DNA of 64,000 bases from Micromonospora narathiwatensis (GCF_900089605.1 NZ_LT594324.1:3348001-3412000); one strand, 5' to 3'. Positions 25,881 through 35,221 are shown, counted from the stretch's first letter. Numbers and translations are program-made. Notes: a model not told the origin generated them from the letters alone.

Positions 25881-26046
25881 GGTGGAGCGGCGAGGCGAGG
25901 GTGAACAGGTCTGGTTCGGGTTTGGCCAGGCGTAACGGCCAGAGAATCGTGATCGGCGGAGTTGCGCGACGTGGGCTGGGCGGGGGGTGCTGGTGCCTTG
26001 TGACGGAGCGGTCCGCGACAGGCCACCAGCGCCCCGCGTCGGGTGG

Positions 26047-27114
26047 CTACAGGGTGCCGAGGTCGGTGATGGTGCCGCGGTCCCAGTAGTAGGCGTGTAG
26101 TTCCAGGGTGGCAAGGTGGGACTGCCCGACGACCTCGCTGCGGTCGTTGATGCCGTAGGCGGGGCTGTTGGGGCCGCCGAGGGTGCCGATCTCGGTCATG
26201 GTGCCGCGATCCCACAGAAAGCCGCGGGTGGCGTCGGCCGTGTAGCTGAAGCCGACGACGTCGCCTCGCTCGTTGATGTCGTACGCGACGCTGACGTCGC
26301 CGGCGAACGCGCCGAGGTCGGTCTCCTCGTAGCCACCACCCTCGGCCGTGGGGGTGAAGAGCCGGGCGTGGTCGCTGAAGTTGGACCAGTTGCCGACCAC
26401 CTCCCTACGGTCGTTGACGTCGCCGTAGCTGGTGGTGTTGGTGCCGGCCAGAATGGTGCGGGTGGTGCCGCTCCAGAGAGCGAGACCCTGTTCCCGCACG
26501 CTTCCGTAGACGTCGCCGCGGTCGTTGATGCCCATCGCGATGCCGGAGCCGCCACGGCTGGCGTCGAGGTCACGGACCTGCCCGTTGGACCACAGCACGG
26601 GGCGGTTGGTGGACAGGGAGCCCACGCCAACGGTGCAGTAGCCGACGACCTGGCTGCGGTCGTTGATGTCGTTGGCTTCACACCACGTGGAGCCGGATAC
26701 GCTGCCGAGGGCGGTCATGCCGGCGGTGGAGGTCCACAGGAAGGCGCGACGGGCGCCGCCGGCGTCCTGGCTGACGCCGACAATTTCACCGAGGTCGTTG
26801 ATGGCGGTGGCCCAACTGTAGAGCCCGCCGAGGGTGCCGAGGTCCTGGGCGGGGTCGTAGCCGCCACCGCCCGGTCGCGGGGTCCACCGGACCGCGTGCC
26901 GGGTGCCTGCGCTGGTGCTCGACCAGCCCACGATCTCCCCCGGGTTGTTGATGGCGCTTGCCTCGCTCATGAGCGCGGCTTCCGCCGCCGCGGCCACTGT
27001 CGGAGCCTGGGCGACATCGGGGCGCGCGATGGTCGCCGCCGCTGGTGTGGCGGCCAAGGCGAGTGCCGCAGTGAGGGTGAGTACCGCCGCGTATGAAGTA
27101 ATCCTTCGCCGCAC
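26047..27114 (-). CDS. Secreted HAF-repeat protein
   Basis: 355-residue exported protein built from about seven HAF-type repeats. The N-terminus is a signal peptide (RRR, hydrophobic core, ending TPAAA). Each repeat of 35-50 residues carries a pattern like AxxINDxGEIVGxS followed by RAFLW and a D-L-G-T-L-G-G turn; examples start at A-I-N-N-P-G-E, A-I-N-D-L-G-E, D-I-N-D-R-S-Q, G-I-N-D-R-G-D, D-V-N-D-R-R-E, D-I-N-E-R-G-D and G-I-N-D-R-S-E. These usually fold as beta-propeller-like extracellular domains of unknown function. GTG at 27114 is set by AAGGAGG just upstream. It is bounded on both sides by copies of the methyltransferase tail, suggesting late arrival here. Confidence 0.85.
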   Translation of the reverse strand: MRRRITSYAAVLTLTAALALAATPAAATIARPDVAQAPTVAAAAEAALMSEASAINNPGEIVGWSSTSAGTRHAVRWTPRPGGGGYDPAQDLGTLGGLYSWATAINDLGEIVGVSQDAGGARRAFLWTSTAGMTALGSVSGSTWCEANDINDRSQVVGYCTVGVGSLSTNRPVLWSNGQVRDLDASRGGSGIAMGINDRGDVYGSVREQGLALWSGTTRTILAGTNTTSYGDVNDRREVVGNWSNFSDHARLFTPTAEGGGYEETDLGAFAGDVSVAYDINERGDVVGFSYTADATRGFLWDRGTMTEIGTLGGPNSPAYGINDRSEVVGQSHLATLELHAYYWDRGTITDLGTL

Positions 27115-27222
27115 GAATCCTCCTTGCAGGAAAGCAACAATGCGAGGATCATCGTAGGTACGCGGCACAAGTCGCCTACGGGGCAAGGCGATCCAGGCCC
27201 AGGACGGCGCCGGGAAGAGGTG

Positions 27223-28044
27223 CTATCCGCCACCGAACGGTGGGTCGTCGCGGCCCAGCTCCCAGCAGGCCACCGCGGTGGCGGCGGCGACGTTGAGCGA
27301 GTCCACCCCGCGCCGCATCGGGATCACCACCCGCACGTCGCTGGCGTCCATCGCCGCCCGGGTCAGTCCGGCCCCCTCGGCGCCCATCAGCAGCGCCGCC
27401 CGGGCCCGCTGGCCGGCGTCGAGCCGCTGGATCGGCACCGCGTCCGGCGCGGGCGTCATCGCCAGCACCGTGAAGCCCGCCGCCCGGACCTGGGCGAACG
27501 CGTCCGGCCAGGGCTCCAGCTTCGCGTACGGGATGGCGAAGACCTCACCCATGCTGACCCGGACGCTGCGCCGGTAGAGCGGATCGGCGCAGGTCGGGGA
27601 GAGCAGCACGGCGTCCACCCCGAGCGCGGCCACGGCCCGGAAGATCGCGCCGAGGTTGGTGTGGTTGTTGACGTCCTCCAGGATCACCACCCGGCGGGCA
27701 TCGGCCAGCACCTCGACGGCCGAGGGCAGCGGCTTGCGGTGGAACGAGGCGAGCACGCCCCGGTGCACGTGGAAGCCGGTGGCCTTCTCCAGCACGCCGG
27801 GCGTGGCCGCGTAGACCGGGGCCTCCCCGGTGTCCAGGTCGGCGAGCTGGTCGACCCGCTTGGCGTCGACCAGGTACGACCGGGCCGGGTAGCCGGCCCG
27901 CAGCGCCCGCCGCAGCACCAGCTCCCCTTCGGCGATGAACAGGCCGTGCGGCGGCTCCCAGCGGGTCCGCAGCTCGACGTCGGTCAGCGCGCGGTAGTCG
28001 GCGATCCGGTCGTCGTCGGGGTCGGTGATCTCGTGGACGGGCAC
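27223..28044 (-). CDS. TrmH/SpoU family RNA 2'-O-methyltransferase
   Basis: SPOUT-class RNA methyltransferase of about 273 residues using S-adenosylmethionine to methylate a ribose 2'-OH of rRNA or tRNA. All three SpoU motifs are present: VNNHTNLGAIFRAVAALG, LLMGAEGAGLT and VVIPMRRGVDSLNVA, the last forming the trefoil knot. An N-terminal substrate-binding domain of ~100 residues precedes them. GTG at 28044 is chosen because the protein becomes recognisable there; a GTG at 28194 overlaps the previous stop (GTGA) but would add a 50-residue Pro/Ala-rich stretch with no ribosome site. The RNA target is unknown. Its last codons are duplicated at 25842-25880. Confidence 0.88.
   Translation of the reverse strand: MPVHEITDPDDDRIADYRALTDVELRTRWEPPHGLFIAEGELVLRRALRAGYPARSYLVDAKRVDQLADLDTGEAPVYAATPGVLEKATGFHVHRGVLASFHRKPLPSAVEVLADARRVVILEDVNNHTNLGAIFRAVAALGVDAVLLSPTCADPLYRRSVRVSMGEVFAIPYAKLEPWPDAFAQVRAAGFTVLAMTPAPDAVPIQRLDAGQRARAALLMGAEGAGLTRAAMDASDVRVVIPMRRGVDSLNVAAATAVACWELGRDDPPFGGG
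27242..27270 (+). repeat. Direct repeat, second copy (partner at 25849-25877)
   Basis: 29-bp direct repeat, 28 of 29 identical to 25849-25877 and in the same orientation, 1393 bp apart. It falls inside the last codons of the methyltransferase gene. The two copies bracket the HAF-repeat gene. Confidence 0.7.
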
Positions 28045-28190
28045 CGGACGATTCTGCCTGGCCGGCTCGGTGGCTCCGGCCGCCGGGCACCCCGCCGGGC
28101 TTTCGAGGTGCGGCGGCACGGCGGCACCCACGCCGGGCGCCGGCACGGCCGGACCGGCGCGCTCGGCCGGAGCCGCCGACCCGTACCGCG

Positions 28191-28748
28191 TCACGCTCGC
28201 ACGTAGCGCAGCAGCACCGAGCGGCCGTCGAAACCTCGGGTCTCCTCCAGTCGCAGGTCGAGGCGGTCCTTGCCGGGAAAGACCGGCGTGCCGCCGCCGA
28301 GCACCACCGGGTGCACGACCACCTGGTACTCGTCGACCAGGCCCAGGTCGGTGAGCGCCGCGGCGGCCCCCGAACCCCCGGTGAGCAGCAGCTCCCGGCC
28401 CGGCTGGGCCTTCAGCTCGGCGACCTCGGCGGCCAGGTCACGGCCGATCACCCGGGCGCCGTACTCGGCGGTCTCCAGGCTGCGCGAGATGACAACCTTG
28501 GGGGTACGCCGCCAGACCGGGGCGAACCGCAGGTCGTGCGGGTCCTGGGACAGCTCCTCCGCCCGGGGCCAGTAGTAGGACATCAGCCCCCACACCTTGC
28601 CGCCGTAGAGGAAGGCGTCGGCCCGGTCGCACAGCTCGAAGGAGTACGCGGACAGCTCCGGCCCCATTGCCGGCCAGTCGAACTCACCGTTGGGCCCCTC
28701 GATGAAACCGTCGACGGACTGGTGCACCCAGTAGACGAGCTTGCGCAT
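28191..28748 (-). CDS. Dihydrofolate reductase/RibD C-terminal domain protein
   Basis: 185-residue protein of the RibD_C/DHFR-like fold, commonly annotated dihydrofolate reductase family. The start MRKLVYWVHQSVDGFI and the later LLLTGGSGAAAALTD and VHPVVLGGGTPVF are typical NADPH-binding landmarks. It stands alone rather than fused to a deaminase, so it is unlikely to make riboflavin and may reduce another small molecule. CAGGAGGACACC before the ATG is a strong ribosome site. The stop may overlap a GTG of the methyltransferase frame. Confidence 0.87.
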   Translation of the reverse strand: MRKLVYWVHQSVDGFIEGPNGEFDWPAMGPELSAYSFELCDRADAFLYGGKVWGLMSYYWPRAEELSQDPHDLRFAPVWRRTPKVVISRSLETAEYGARVIGRDLAAEVAELKAQPGRELLLTGGSGAAAALTDLGLVDEYQVVVHPVVLGGGTPVFPGKDRLDLRLEETRGFDGRSVLLRYVRA

Positions 28749-28861
28749 GGTGTCCTCCTGCTCGGTGGCGCCCTGACGGGCGCGCTCACCGGTGGGTCGG
28801 AGCCGGCAAGTCGGATCCGACACCCGCGGACGGGCTTTTTCGCCGGGTGCCTTCCCTCCGG

Positions 28862-31060
28862 TCAGCCGCGGTTGCGGTTCTGGAAGAAACGCAGGAGGTT
28901 GGGGGGCAGGCCCTGGTCCTGCTGCTGTTGCCACTGCGGGGTCGGCTGCGGGTCCGGACGCTGCGGGTCGCCGGCCAGCTCGTGGCTCGGCGCGGTGAAG
29001 TCCTTCACCGGCTTGCCGTCCACCGCCGTCGAGATCACCCGGGCGACGGCGTCGATCACCTTGGCCTGCACCGCCGCGCCGACCAGGTCGGTCGAGTCGT
29101 CGGGGTTGGCCGCGATGCCGGCGACGGCCACCTGCGGGGTGAACCCGACGAAGGTCTCGGTGGCGTTCTGCTCGGAGCTGCCGGTCTTGCCGGCGACCGG
29201 CCGGCCGACGATCCGGTCGACCGAGGTGGCGGTGCCGCCGTTGCACTGCCCGTACGCCGACTGCTGGCCGACCGGGCAGCGGGCCGCGTCGGTGGCGGCC
29301 CGGGCCACGTCCGGGTCCAGGACCTGCTTGCAGGACGGCTGGCCGACGTCGACCTTCTCGCCGTTGGCGGCGGTCACCGAGACCACCGGCAGCGGGGTGC
29401 AGTACGTCCCCTCGGCCGCCACCGTGGCGTACGCGTTGGCCAGGTCGAGCGGGGTGGTGGCGGCCACGCCCAGGGTGAACGCGCCCCAGTTGTCCGCGTT
29501 GTTCTTGGCGAAGGCGGCGTCGGACGAGGCCCGGAAGGTGATGCCGAGCCGCTGCGCCATCTCCACCGCCTTCGCCGGGCCGATCTGCTCGGCCAGCCAG
29601 ACGAAGTACGTGTTCACGGAGCGACCGAAGCCGTCCCACATCATCCGGTAGCCGTCCATCCACTGCGGGTTGGCGTTGGCCGGGCACCACTTGCCGCCGC
29701 AGTTGCCCTCGGCGTCGGAGGCGTAGCGGGTGGGCAGCTTGGCCGGGGCGTCGAAGCCGGTGGCGAGCGGCTTGCCGGCCTCCAGCGCGGCGAGCATGGT
29801 GAACATCTTGAACGTCGAACCGGCCTGGTAGCCGTTGACACTGGCGCCGCCGGAGATCAGCGGGTTGACGGTGTTCGGGCGGTTGGCCTGCCCGGCCGGG
29901 TTGTCGGCCAGGCTGTAGTGCCGGTTGACCGCCATGGCGAGCACCCGGCCGGTGCCCGGCTCGACCGCGGCGATCGGCAGGGCGCGCTTGTTGTCGTACC
30001 CGTAGACGGCGGTGGCCTGCTGCTGGGCGGTCTGCTGGATCTTCGGGTCCAGCGAGGTGACCACCGTGTAGCCGCCACGGCGCAGCGCCTGCTCGCGCTC
30101 CTTCACCGTGTCGCCGAAGGCCGGCTGGGCCAGCCACCACTGGCGGAGGTAGTCGCAGAAGAAGCCCCAGTCGTCGTGCCCCTGGGCGACCGCGGTGCAG
30201 CCGTTGGGCTGCGCGGTCGGGTGCAGGGTGAGCTTCTCCGCCTTGGCCGCGGCGGCCTGCTGCGCGGTGATCGCGCCGGTCTCGGCCATCGCGTCGAGCA
30301 CGTACGCCCGGCGCTGGAGGGCCTTGTCCTGGTCCCCGTCGATCGGGCTGTACGCGTCGGGCGACTGGACCAGGCCCGCGAGCAGGGCCGCCTCGGCCAG
30401 GGTCAGGTCGGCCGGCGCCTTGCCGAAGTAGCGCTGGCTCGCCGCGGCGACGCCGTACGCCCCGGAGCCGAAGTACGCGATGTTGAGGTAGCGGTTGAGG
30501 ATCTCGTCCTTGCTGAGCGCCTTCTCCAGTGCGTTCGCGTACCGGATCTCCTGGAGCTTGCGCCCGATGGTCTGCTCGGTGGCGGCCTGCCGCTCCTCGG
30601 CGCTGCGGGTGGGGTCGGTCTTGAGCACGTTGCGGACGTACTGCATGGTCAGCGTGGAGCCGCCCTGCTCGGTGCCGCCGCCGGTGACGTTGGCGACCAG
30701 GGCGCGGGCGAGGCCGCGCAGGTCGGCGCCGCCGTGGGAGTAGAAGCGGCGGTCCTCGGCGGCCACGATCGCCTGCCGCATCACGGGGGCGATCTCGGCC
30801 AGCGGCACGTCGGTGCGGTTGACGTCGTAGAACGTCGTGATGAGGGTCTTGCCGTCGTTGGCGTAGAGGTAGGAGCGCTGCGGCTGGGCGGGGGTGCGCA
30901 GCGCGTCGGGCAGCTGCGCGTACGCCCCGAGGGCCGCCTTGGCGACGAACCCGCCGAGCAGGTTGCCGGGCAGCACGGCGACCGCGAGGACGAGCCCGGC
31001 GAGGACGCCGGTGAGCAGCACGGTGAAGAGCCGCGACAGCGGCGACCGGGGAGACGGCAT
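28862..31060 (-). CDS. Class A penicillin-binding protein (transglycosylase/transpeptidase)
   Basis: Bifunctional membrane-anchored peptidoglycan synthase, 732 residues. A single N-terminal anchor spans ~10-35. The GT51 transglycosylase domain shows AAEDRRFYSHGG with catalytic Glu102 and GGSTLTMQYVRN. The transpeptidase domain has S415-T-F-K418 (SxxK), S481-V-N, and AGKTGSSE (KTG). The tail is Pro/Gln-rich. It polymerises lipid II outside the membrane and cross-links the chains. ATG at 31060 gives the anchor directly; a GTG at 31120 is an alternative. The gene order is PBP then reductase on the minus strand, but 113 bp separate them, so co-transcription is uncertain. Confidence 0.93.
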   Translation of the reverse strand: MPSPRSPLSRLFTVLLTGVLAGLVLAVAVLPGNLLGGFVAKAALGAYAQLPDALRTPAQPQRSYLYANDGKTLITTFYDVNRTDVPLAEIAPVMRQAIVAAEDRRFYSHGGADLRGLARALVANVTGGGTEQGGSTLTMQYVRNVLKTDPTRSAEERQAATEQTIGRKLQEIRYANALEKALSKDEILNRYLNIAYFGSGAYGVAAASQRYFGKAPADLTLAEAALLAGLVQSPDAYSPIDGDQDKALQRRAYVLDAMAETGAITAQQAAAAKAEKLTLHPTAQPNGCTAVAQGHDDWGFFCDYLRQWWLAQPAFGDTVKEREQALRRGGYTVVTSLDPKIQQTAQQQATAVYGYDNKRALPIAAVEPGTGRVLAMAVNRHYSLADNPAGQANRPNTVNPLISGGASVNGYQAGSTFKMFTMLAALEAGKPLATGFDAPAKLPTRYASDAEGNCGGKWCPANANPQWMDGYRMMWDGFGRSVNTYFVWLAEQIGPAKAVEMAQRLGITFRASSDAAFAKNNADNWGAFTLGVAATTPLDLANAYATVAAEGTYCTPLPVVSVTAANGEKVDVGQPSCKQVLDPDVARAATDAARCPVGQQSAYGQCNGGTATSVDRIVGRPVAGKTGSSEQNATETFVGFTPQVAVAGIAANPDDSTDLVGAAVQAKVIDAVARVISTAVDGKPVKDFTAPSHELAGDPQRPDPQPTPQWQQQQDQGLPPNLLRFFQNRNRG

Positions 31061-31169
31061 GGACTCCAGATTGCCGCGAAAGCCGCCAACCGACCACCCC
31101 GCCAGGCAACTGTCAGCCACTTCACGGTGATCTCCCAGCCATCCCTGGTCGACCCCGCCGGGAGACGGG

Positions 31170-32018
31170 TCAGCCGGGGAGGGGGCCGTTCGGGGTGGTG
31201 GGCTTGGCGGGACCGGCGGGTGGGGCGGGGGCGCCCACGACGCTGGCGGCGATCACGTCGCGGGCGATGGCGGCGGGCACCAGGCGCCCGGAGCGGTAGC
31301 CGATGCCGAGCCCGGAGACCAGCGCGAAGATCGCGCCGAAGGTCTGCAACGAACCGAGCAGCGCGCCGCCGAGGCCGAGCAGCGGGGCGGCGATCATCAG
31401 CATGATCCCGTCGCCCCAGGAGAACATCCCGGACCGGGCCACCGCCCAACCGGTGCACAACCACCCGATGCTGTAGCAGGTGGCACCGACCAGGACGAGG
31501 TTGCGCGCGCTGGTGCCGAAGACGGGTGCCTGCTCGTCCAGCCCGGCGAAGGGCAGCATCAGCACGACGCCGGCGATGCTGACCAGCAGCCCGGTCGCGG
31601 CGACCCGCCGGCTCCGGGTGGCGGCGAGCAGGCCGGTGAGCGCCAGCAGCGCGAGCAGCCCGAGCCAGACCGCGGCCACCCAGCCCACCAGGTAGAGCGG
31701 GTTGCCGTCGGCCGGGTACGGGGCGTTGCCCACCCCGCCGTCGCTGGCCATCGCGACCAGGCCGTAGAGGACCGCGTACGCGGGCAGCAGCCAGACCGCG
31801 GCGCGGGCGAACCGGCGTACCGACCAGGCCCAGCTCGCGTTGGTGGCGGGGGCGGCCGGTCCCGGCTCGGAGACGAACGGCAGCACCCCGAAGCCACCCC
31901 CGGTACGCCGGGTGCCGAGCGGTCCGGCGGGATCGTGCGCGCCGGGGACCGGTTCCCGGGAGAAGAGTTCCTTGGAGAACAGATCCTTGGGAGACAGTTT
32001 GTTCGCCGGGTCCTTCAT
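31170..32018 (-). CDS. Multi-pass membrane protein of unknown function
   Basis: 282-residue protein with a ~65-residue polar N-terminus followed by about six hydrophobic segments between residues 70 and 245 and a Pro/Ala-rich tail. The cytosolic start holds two near-identical phrases, K-D-L-F-S-K-E-L-F-S-R-E. No catalytic motif is visible and no family was recognised. GAGGTG sits just before the ATG at 32018. It lies between the SPFH/NfeD pair and the PBP gene, all on the minus strand, so an envelope role is possible but not shown. Confidence 0.72.
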   Translation of the reverse strand: MKDPANKLSPKDLFSKELFSREPVPGAHDPAGPLGTRRTGGGFGVLPFVSEPGPAAPATNASWAWSVRRFARAAVWLLPAYAVLYGLVAMASDGGVGNAPYPADGNPLYLVGWVAAVWLGLLALLALTGLLAATRSRRVAATGLLVSIAGVVLMLPFAGLDEQAPVFGTSARNLVLVGATCYSIGWLCTGWAVARSGMFSWGDGIMLMIAAPLLGLGGALLGSLQTFGAIFALVSGLGIGYRSGRLVPAAIARDVIAASVVGAPAPPAGPAKPTTPNGPLPG

Positions 32019-32140
32019 GGCTCACCTCGCTCCGCCTGCGGGCGGCGCGGGACGCGCCGGCGCCCCGGGCCTGGTCACCACCCGTCCTCAGACCGATGGT
32101 GGCAGGCACCGGGGCGCCGCATGAGAGTTTTTCGTATTTG

Positions 32141-32158
32141 CCGTCCGAGATCGGACGG
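32141..32158. terminator. Tight palindromic hairpin downstream of the SPFH gene
   Basis: CCGTCCGA (32141-32148) and TCGGACGG (32151-32158) form a perfect 8-bp stem with a 2-base loop, seven bases after the SPFH stop. In the minus-strand RNA the bases after it are A-rich rather than U-rich, so it is not a classic terminator. Confidence 0.4.
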
Positions 32159-32164
32159 CCCCGC

Positions 32165-33274
32165 TCAGCCCCGCTCGCGCTGGTCCGAGGGGTCGTTGAG
32201 CAGGCTCTCCGGGGAGACCGGCTCGGGAGCCGGCAGACCCTGCTGCGGGACGTTGCCGCCGCTGGCCTGCGCCTCGGCGTGGCGTACCTCGGCGTGGATC
32301 TCCTGGGCGGCGCTGGCGGCGGCCTGCGCCGCCTCGGCGGCCTCCCGCTCCACCTCGCCGGCGCCCTTGCTGGCCTCCGGCGACGGCACGTCGCCGACCA
32401 TGTTGGCCAGCCCGCCCAGCGCGCCGCCCATCCCCTCCAGGGCCTTGGTCAGCTCGGCCGGGACGATCCAGACCTTGTTCGCGGAACCGTTGGCGATCTG
32501 CGGCAGCGCCTGGAGGTACTGGTAGGCGAGCACCTTCTGGCTCGGGTTGGCCTGGTGGATCGCGTCGAAGACCGTCCGGATCGCCTTGGCCTGGCCCTCC
32601 GCCTGGAGGATCCGGGCCTGCCGGTCACCGTCGGCCCGCAGCACGGCGGCCTGCTTCTCGCCCTCGGCGGTGAGGATCTGCGACTGCTTGAGACCCTCGG
32701 CGTTCAGGATCGCGGCACGGCGGTCCCGCTCGGCGCGCATCTGCTTCTCCATCGAGTCGCGGATGCTCGGCGGCGGCTCGATCGCCTTGATCTCGACCCG
32801 GGTGACCTTGATGCCCCACCGGCCCGTGGTCTCGTCCAGCACGCCGGACAGGTGCCGGTTGATCTCCTCACGGCTGGTCAGCGCCCGCTCCAGGTCCAGC
32901 GAGCCGATCACGTTACGCAGCGTGGTCACGGTGAGCTGCTCGATGGCCTGAAGGAAGTTGGAGATCTCGTAGGTGGCCCGCACCGAGTCGACCACCTTGA
33001 AATAGAGCACCGTGTCGATCGAGACGACCAGGTTGTCCGAGGTGATCACCGGCTGCGGCGGGAAGCTGACCACCTGCTCCCGCATGTCGACCTTGGTACG
33101 CACCGCGTCGATGTACGGCACGAGCAGGTTCAGCCCAGGGTTCAGGGTCCGCTTGTACCGCCCCAGCCGCTCCACCACGTCCTGCCGCTGCTGCGGCACG
33201 ATCCGCACCGCCTTGGCCAGCGTCACCACGACGATCACCGCAATCGCGATCAAGACGACCGCTGCAAACTCCAT
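32165..33274 (-). CDS. SPFH/band 7 (stomatin-like, QmcA type) membrane protein
   Basis: 369-residue scaffold protein of membrane microdomains. One N-terminal membrane segment (residues ~2-20) is followed by the SPFH domain (RIVPQQRQDVVERLGRY, then NPGLNLLVPYID and VDMREQVV) to about 200, an Ala/Glu-rich coiled coil (RAERDRRAAILNAEG and QAKAIRTVF) and a disordered acidic tail. ATG at 33274 has AAGG at a proper distance; a GTG at 33283 would overlap the NfeD stop. It directly follows the NfeD gene, the standard partner of stomatin-type proteins, so the two act together at the membrane. Confidence 0.9.
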   Translation of the reverse strand: MEFAAVVLIAIAVIVVVTLAKAVRIVPQQRQDVVERLGRYKRTLNPGLNLLVPYIDAVRTKVDMREQVVSFPPQPVITSDNLVVSIDTVLYFKVVDSVRATYEISNFLQAIEQLTVTTLRNVIGSLDLERALTSREEINRHLSGVLDETTGRWGIKVTRVEIKAIEPPPSIRDSMEKQMRAERDRRAAILNAEGLKQSQILTAEGEKQAAVLRADGDRQARILQAEGQAKAIRTVFDAIHQANPSQKVLAYQYLQALPQIANGSANKVWIVPAELTKALEGMGGALGGLANMVGDVPSPEASKGAGEVEREAAEAAQAAASAAQEIHAEVRHAEAQASGGNVPQQGLPAPEPVSPESLLNDPSDQRERG

Positions 33275-33279
33275 ACCGT

Positions 33280-33753
33280 TCACCTTTTCGTCTCGGGCAG
33301 TGCGCCCGGGGTGGAAATCTCGTCCTGCCAGACCAGGGCGGTGGCGCCCCGGACCTTTATCACCTGCACCCGCTCACCCACGGCGTAGCTCCGCGTCGCG
33401 TCGTACGCCCGAGCGGTCCACAACTCTCCGTCGATCTTGATCAGGCCGTGCTCGACGTCCACCGGCTCCACCACCAGCGCCGCCGTCCCCTCCAGCGCCT
33501 CGACGCCGAACGACCGTTCGCCACCTTCCAGCGCCGCATTGGCGTGCCGCCGGATGACCGGCCGGAGCAGCGCCACGCAGAGCGTGGAGACCACGGCGAA
33601 GACCAGCGCCTGGATCGCGACCGGAGCGCCGAGCGCGGCGGCGGCCGCGGCGGCGAACGCCCCGGCCGCGAACATGATCAGGAACAGCGTCGTCGTAAAG
33701 ATCTCGGCGACCGCCAACACCACACCAAGCACGATCCACAGCACTGCGTTCAC
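33280..33753 (-). CDS. NfeD-like membrane protein
   Basis: 157-residue short-form NfeD protein: three hydrophobic segments in residues ~1-75 (AVLWIVLGVVLAVAEI, an Ala-rich segment, then ALVFAVVSTLCVALL) and a C-terminal OB-fold domain with G-x-A-x-V-V-E-P-V and a final W-Q-D-E. GTG at 33753 places the first membrane segment at the very start. It is encoded upstream of, and almost overlapping, the SPFH protein it is expected to bind. It lacks the ClpP-like protease domain of long NfeD forms. Confidence 0.88.
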   Translation of the reverse strand: MNAVLWIVLGVVLAVAEIFTTTLFLIMFAAGAFAAAAAAALGAPVAIQALVFAVVSTLCVALLRPVIRRHANAALEGGERSFGVEALEGTAALVVEPVDVEHGLIKIDGELWTARAYDATRSYAVGERVQVIKVRGATALVWQDEISTPGALPETKR

Positions 33754-33872
33754 CCCACGATCGTGACACGCCGACGCACATCCCACGAACCCGTCATGAT
33801 CAGTAAGCTCGGCGGCACCCGCCGTCGTGCTCCTCGGCGGTGCCGAGGTCGACGTCGACGAGGAGGACGACC

Positions 33873-35186
33873 ATGGCCCTGCTGCCCGAAACGGCCCGAC
33901 GGGTCGACGCGCTGGTCACCCGGGCCCAGGCCGAGGGACGCGGCCCCTCGGTCGCCCTCGGCGTGGTCCGCGCCGGCAGCCTCGCCCACCTCGCGCTCGC
34001 CGGCGACCACCCCGTCTCCGACGCGGACCTGCAGTACCGGATCGGCTCGATCAGCAAGACCATGACCGCCGTGCTGGTGATGCAGCAGCGGGACGCCGGC
34101 CGGCTGGCCCTGGACGACCCGCTGGACAAGCACCTGCCCGGCACCCCGGCCGGCGCGCTCACCCTGCGCCAGCTGCTCGGGCACGCCAGCGGCCTGCAAC
34201 GCGAGCCGGACGGCCGGTGGTGGGAGCGGACCGAGGGCGTCGACCTGGGCACCCTCGTCGCCGGGCTGACACCGGAGAAGATCGCCCACCCGCCGCACCG
34301 CGCGTACCACTACTCAAACCTGGCGTACGGGCTGCTCGGCGGGGTGCTGGAGCGGGTCACCGGGACGCCCTGGGCCGACCTGCTCCGGGAACGGCTCCTC
34401 GAACCCCTGGGCATGCGGCGCACCACCTACCACCCGACCGAGCCCTACGCCCGGGGGTACGTGGTGCACCCCTGGCACGACACGCTGCGCGAGGAGCCCC
34501 GTACCGACACCGGGGCGATGGCGCCCGCCGGTCAGCTCTGGTCGACCGTCGCGGACCTGGCCCGCTGGGCGGCGTTCCTGGCCGACCCGGCCCCGGACGT
34601 GCTCGCCCCGGCCACGCTCACCGAGATGTGCGCGCCGGTGGTGATCAGCGACCTGGACTCGTGGACCGGCGGGCACGGCCTCGGCGTGGAGCTCTACCGG
34701 GTCGGCGACCGGGTGTACGTGGGCCACGGCGGCTCGATGCCCGGGTACGTGGCCGGCCTGGCGGTGCACCGGCCAAGCCGGACCGCCGTGGTCGACTTCG
34801 CCAACTCCTACGGGCTACGCGCCGGCCACCACGTCGTCGAGCTGGCCCGGCAGGTGCTCACCCTGGTGCTGGACGCCGAGCCGGCCCCGCCCGCCCCGTG
34901 GCGTCCGGCCGGCCCGCCGGCCCCGGAGTTGGCCGAGCTGACCGGCCGCTGGTGGTGGATGGGCATGGAGTACGAGTTCCGCCCGGACCCGGCCGGTGAC
35001 CTGGTGGGCGGCCCGGTCGGTCGACCGCTGCTCCGCTTCAGCCCCGAGGGCCCGGACCGTTGGCGGGGCCGCTCCGGCTCTCAGGACGGCGAGATCCTCA
35101 CCGTGCTCCGGGACGGGGCCGGTCGCCCGGTGGCACTGGACATCGCCACCTTCGTCTTCACCCGCGATCCCGACGAGGTCCCGTGA
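33873..35186 (+). CDS. Serine hydrolase of the beta-lactamase/class C family
   Basis: 437-residue protein of the beta-lactamase superfamily (esterase or D-aminopeptidase-like). The active-site motifs are in order: SISKTM (SxxK, near residue 62), YSN (YxN, near 148) and VGHGGSMPG (HxG, near 290). There is no signal peptide, so it appears cytosolic. A C-terminal lipocalin-like domain begins near residue 350. ATG at 33873 is set by GAGGAGG six bases upstream. A small hairpin, CCTCGGC (33832-33838) with GCCGAGG (33842-33848), lies just before that site in the leader. Substrate unknown; true beta-lactamase activity is unlikely. Confidence 0.87.
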   Translation: MALLPETARRVDALVTRAQAEGRGPSVALGVVRAGSLAHLALAGDHPVSDADLQYRIGSISKTMTAVLVMQQRDAGRLALDDPLDKHLPGTPAGALTLRQLLGHASGLQREPDGRWWERTEGVDLGTLVAGLTPEKIAHPPHRAYHYSNLAYGLLGGVLERVTGTPWADLLRERLLEPLGMRRTTYHPTEPYARGYVVHPWHDTLREEPRTDTGAMAPAGQLWSTVADLARWAAFLADPAPDVLAPATLTEMCAPVVISDLDSWTGGHGLGVELYRVGDRVYVGHGGSMPGYVAGLAVHRPSRTAVVDFANSYGLRAGHHVVELARQVLTLVLDAEPAPPAPWRPAGPPAPELAELTGRWWWMGMEYEFRPDPAGDLVGGPVGRPLLRFSPEGPDRWRGRSGSQDGEILTVLRDGAGRPVALDIATFVFTRDPDEVP

Positions 35187-35221
35187 CGCGTCGGGGCTGA
35201 CGGGCGTGTGCCCCGGGCCCC

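Noticed and set aside
28847..31405. 852-codon plus-strand frame opposite the PBP gene
   Set aside because: Antisense shadow; the minus strand carries complete GT51 and transpeptidase motifs.
31990..32040. Third copy of the GAGCGAG repeat in the leader of the membrane protein at 32018
   Set aside because: Only about ten bases (GCGGAGCGAG) are shared, too few in DNA of this composition.
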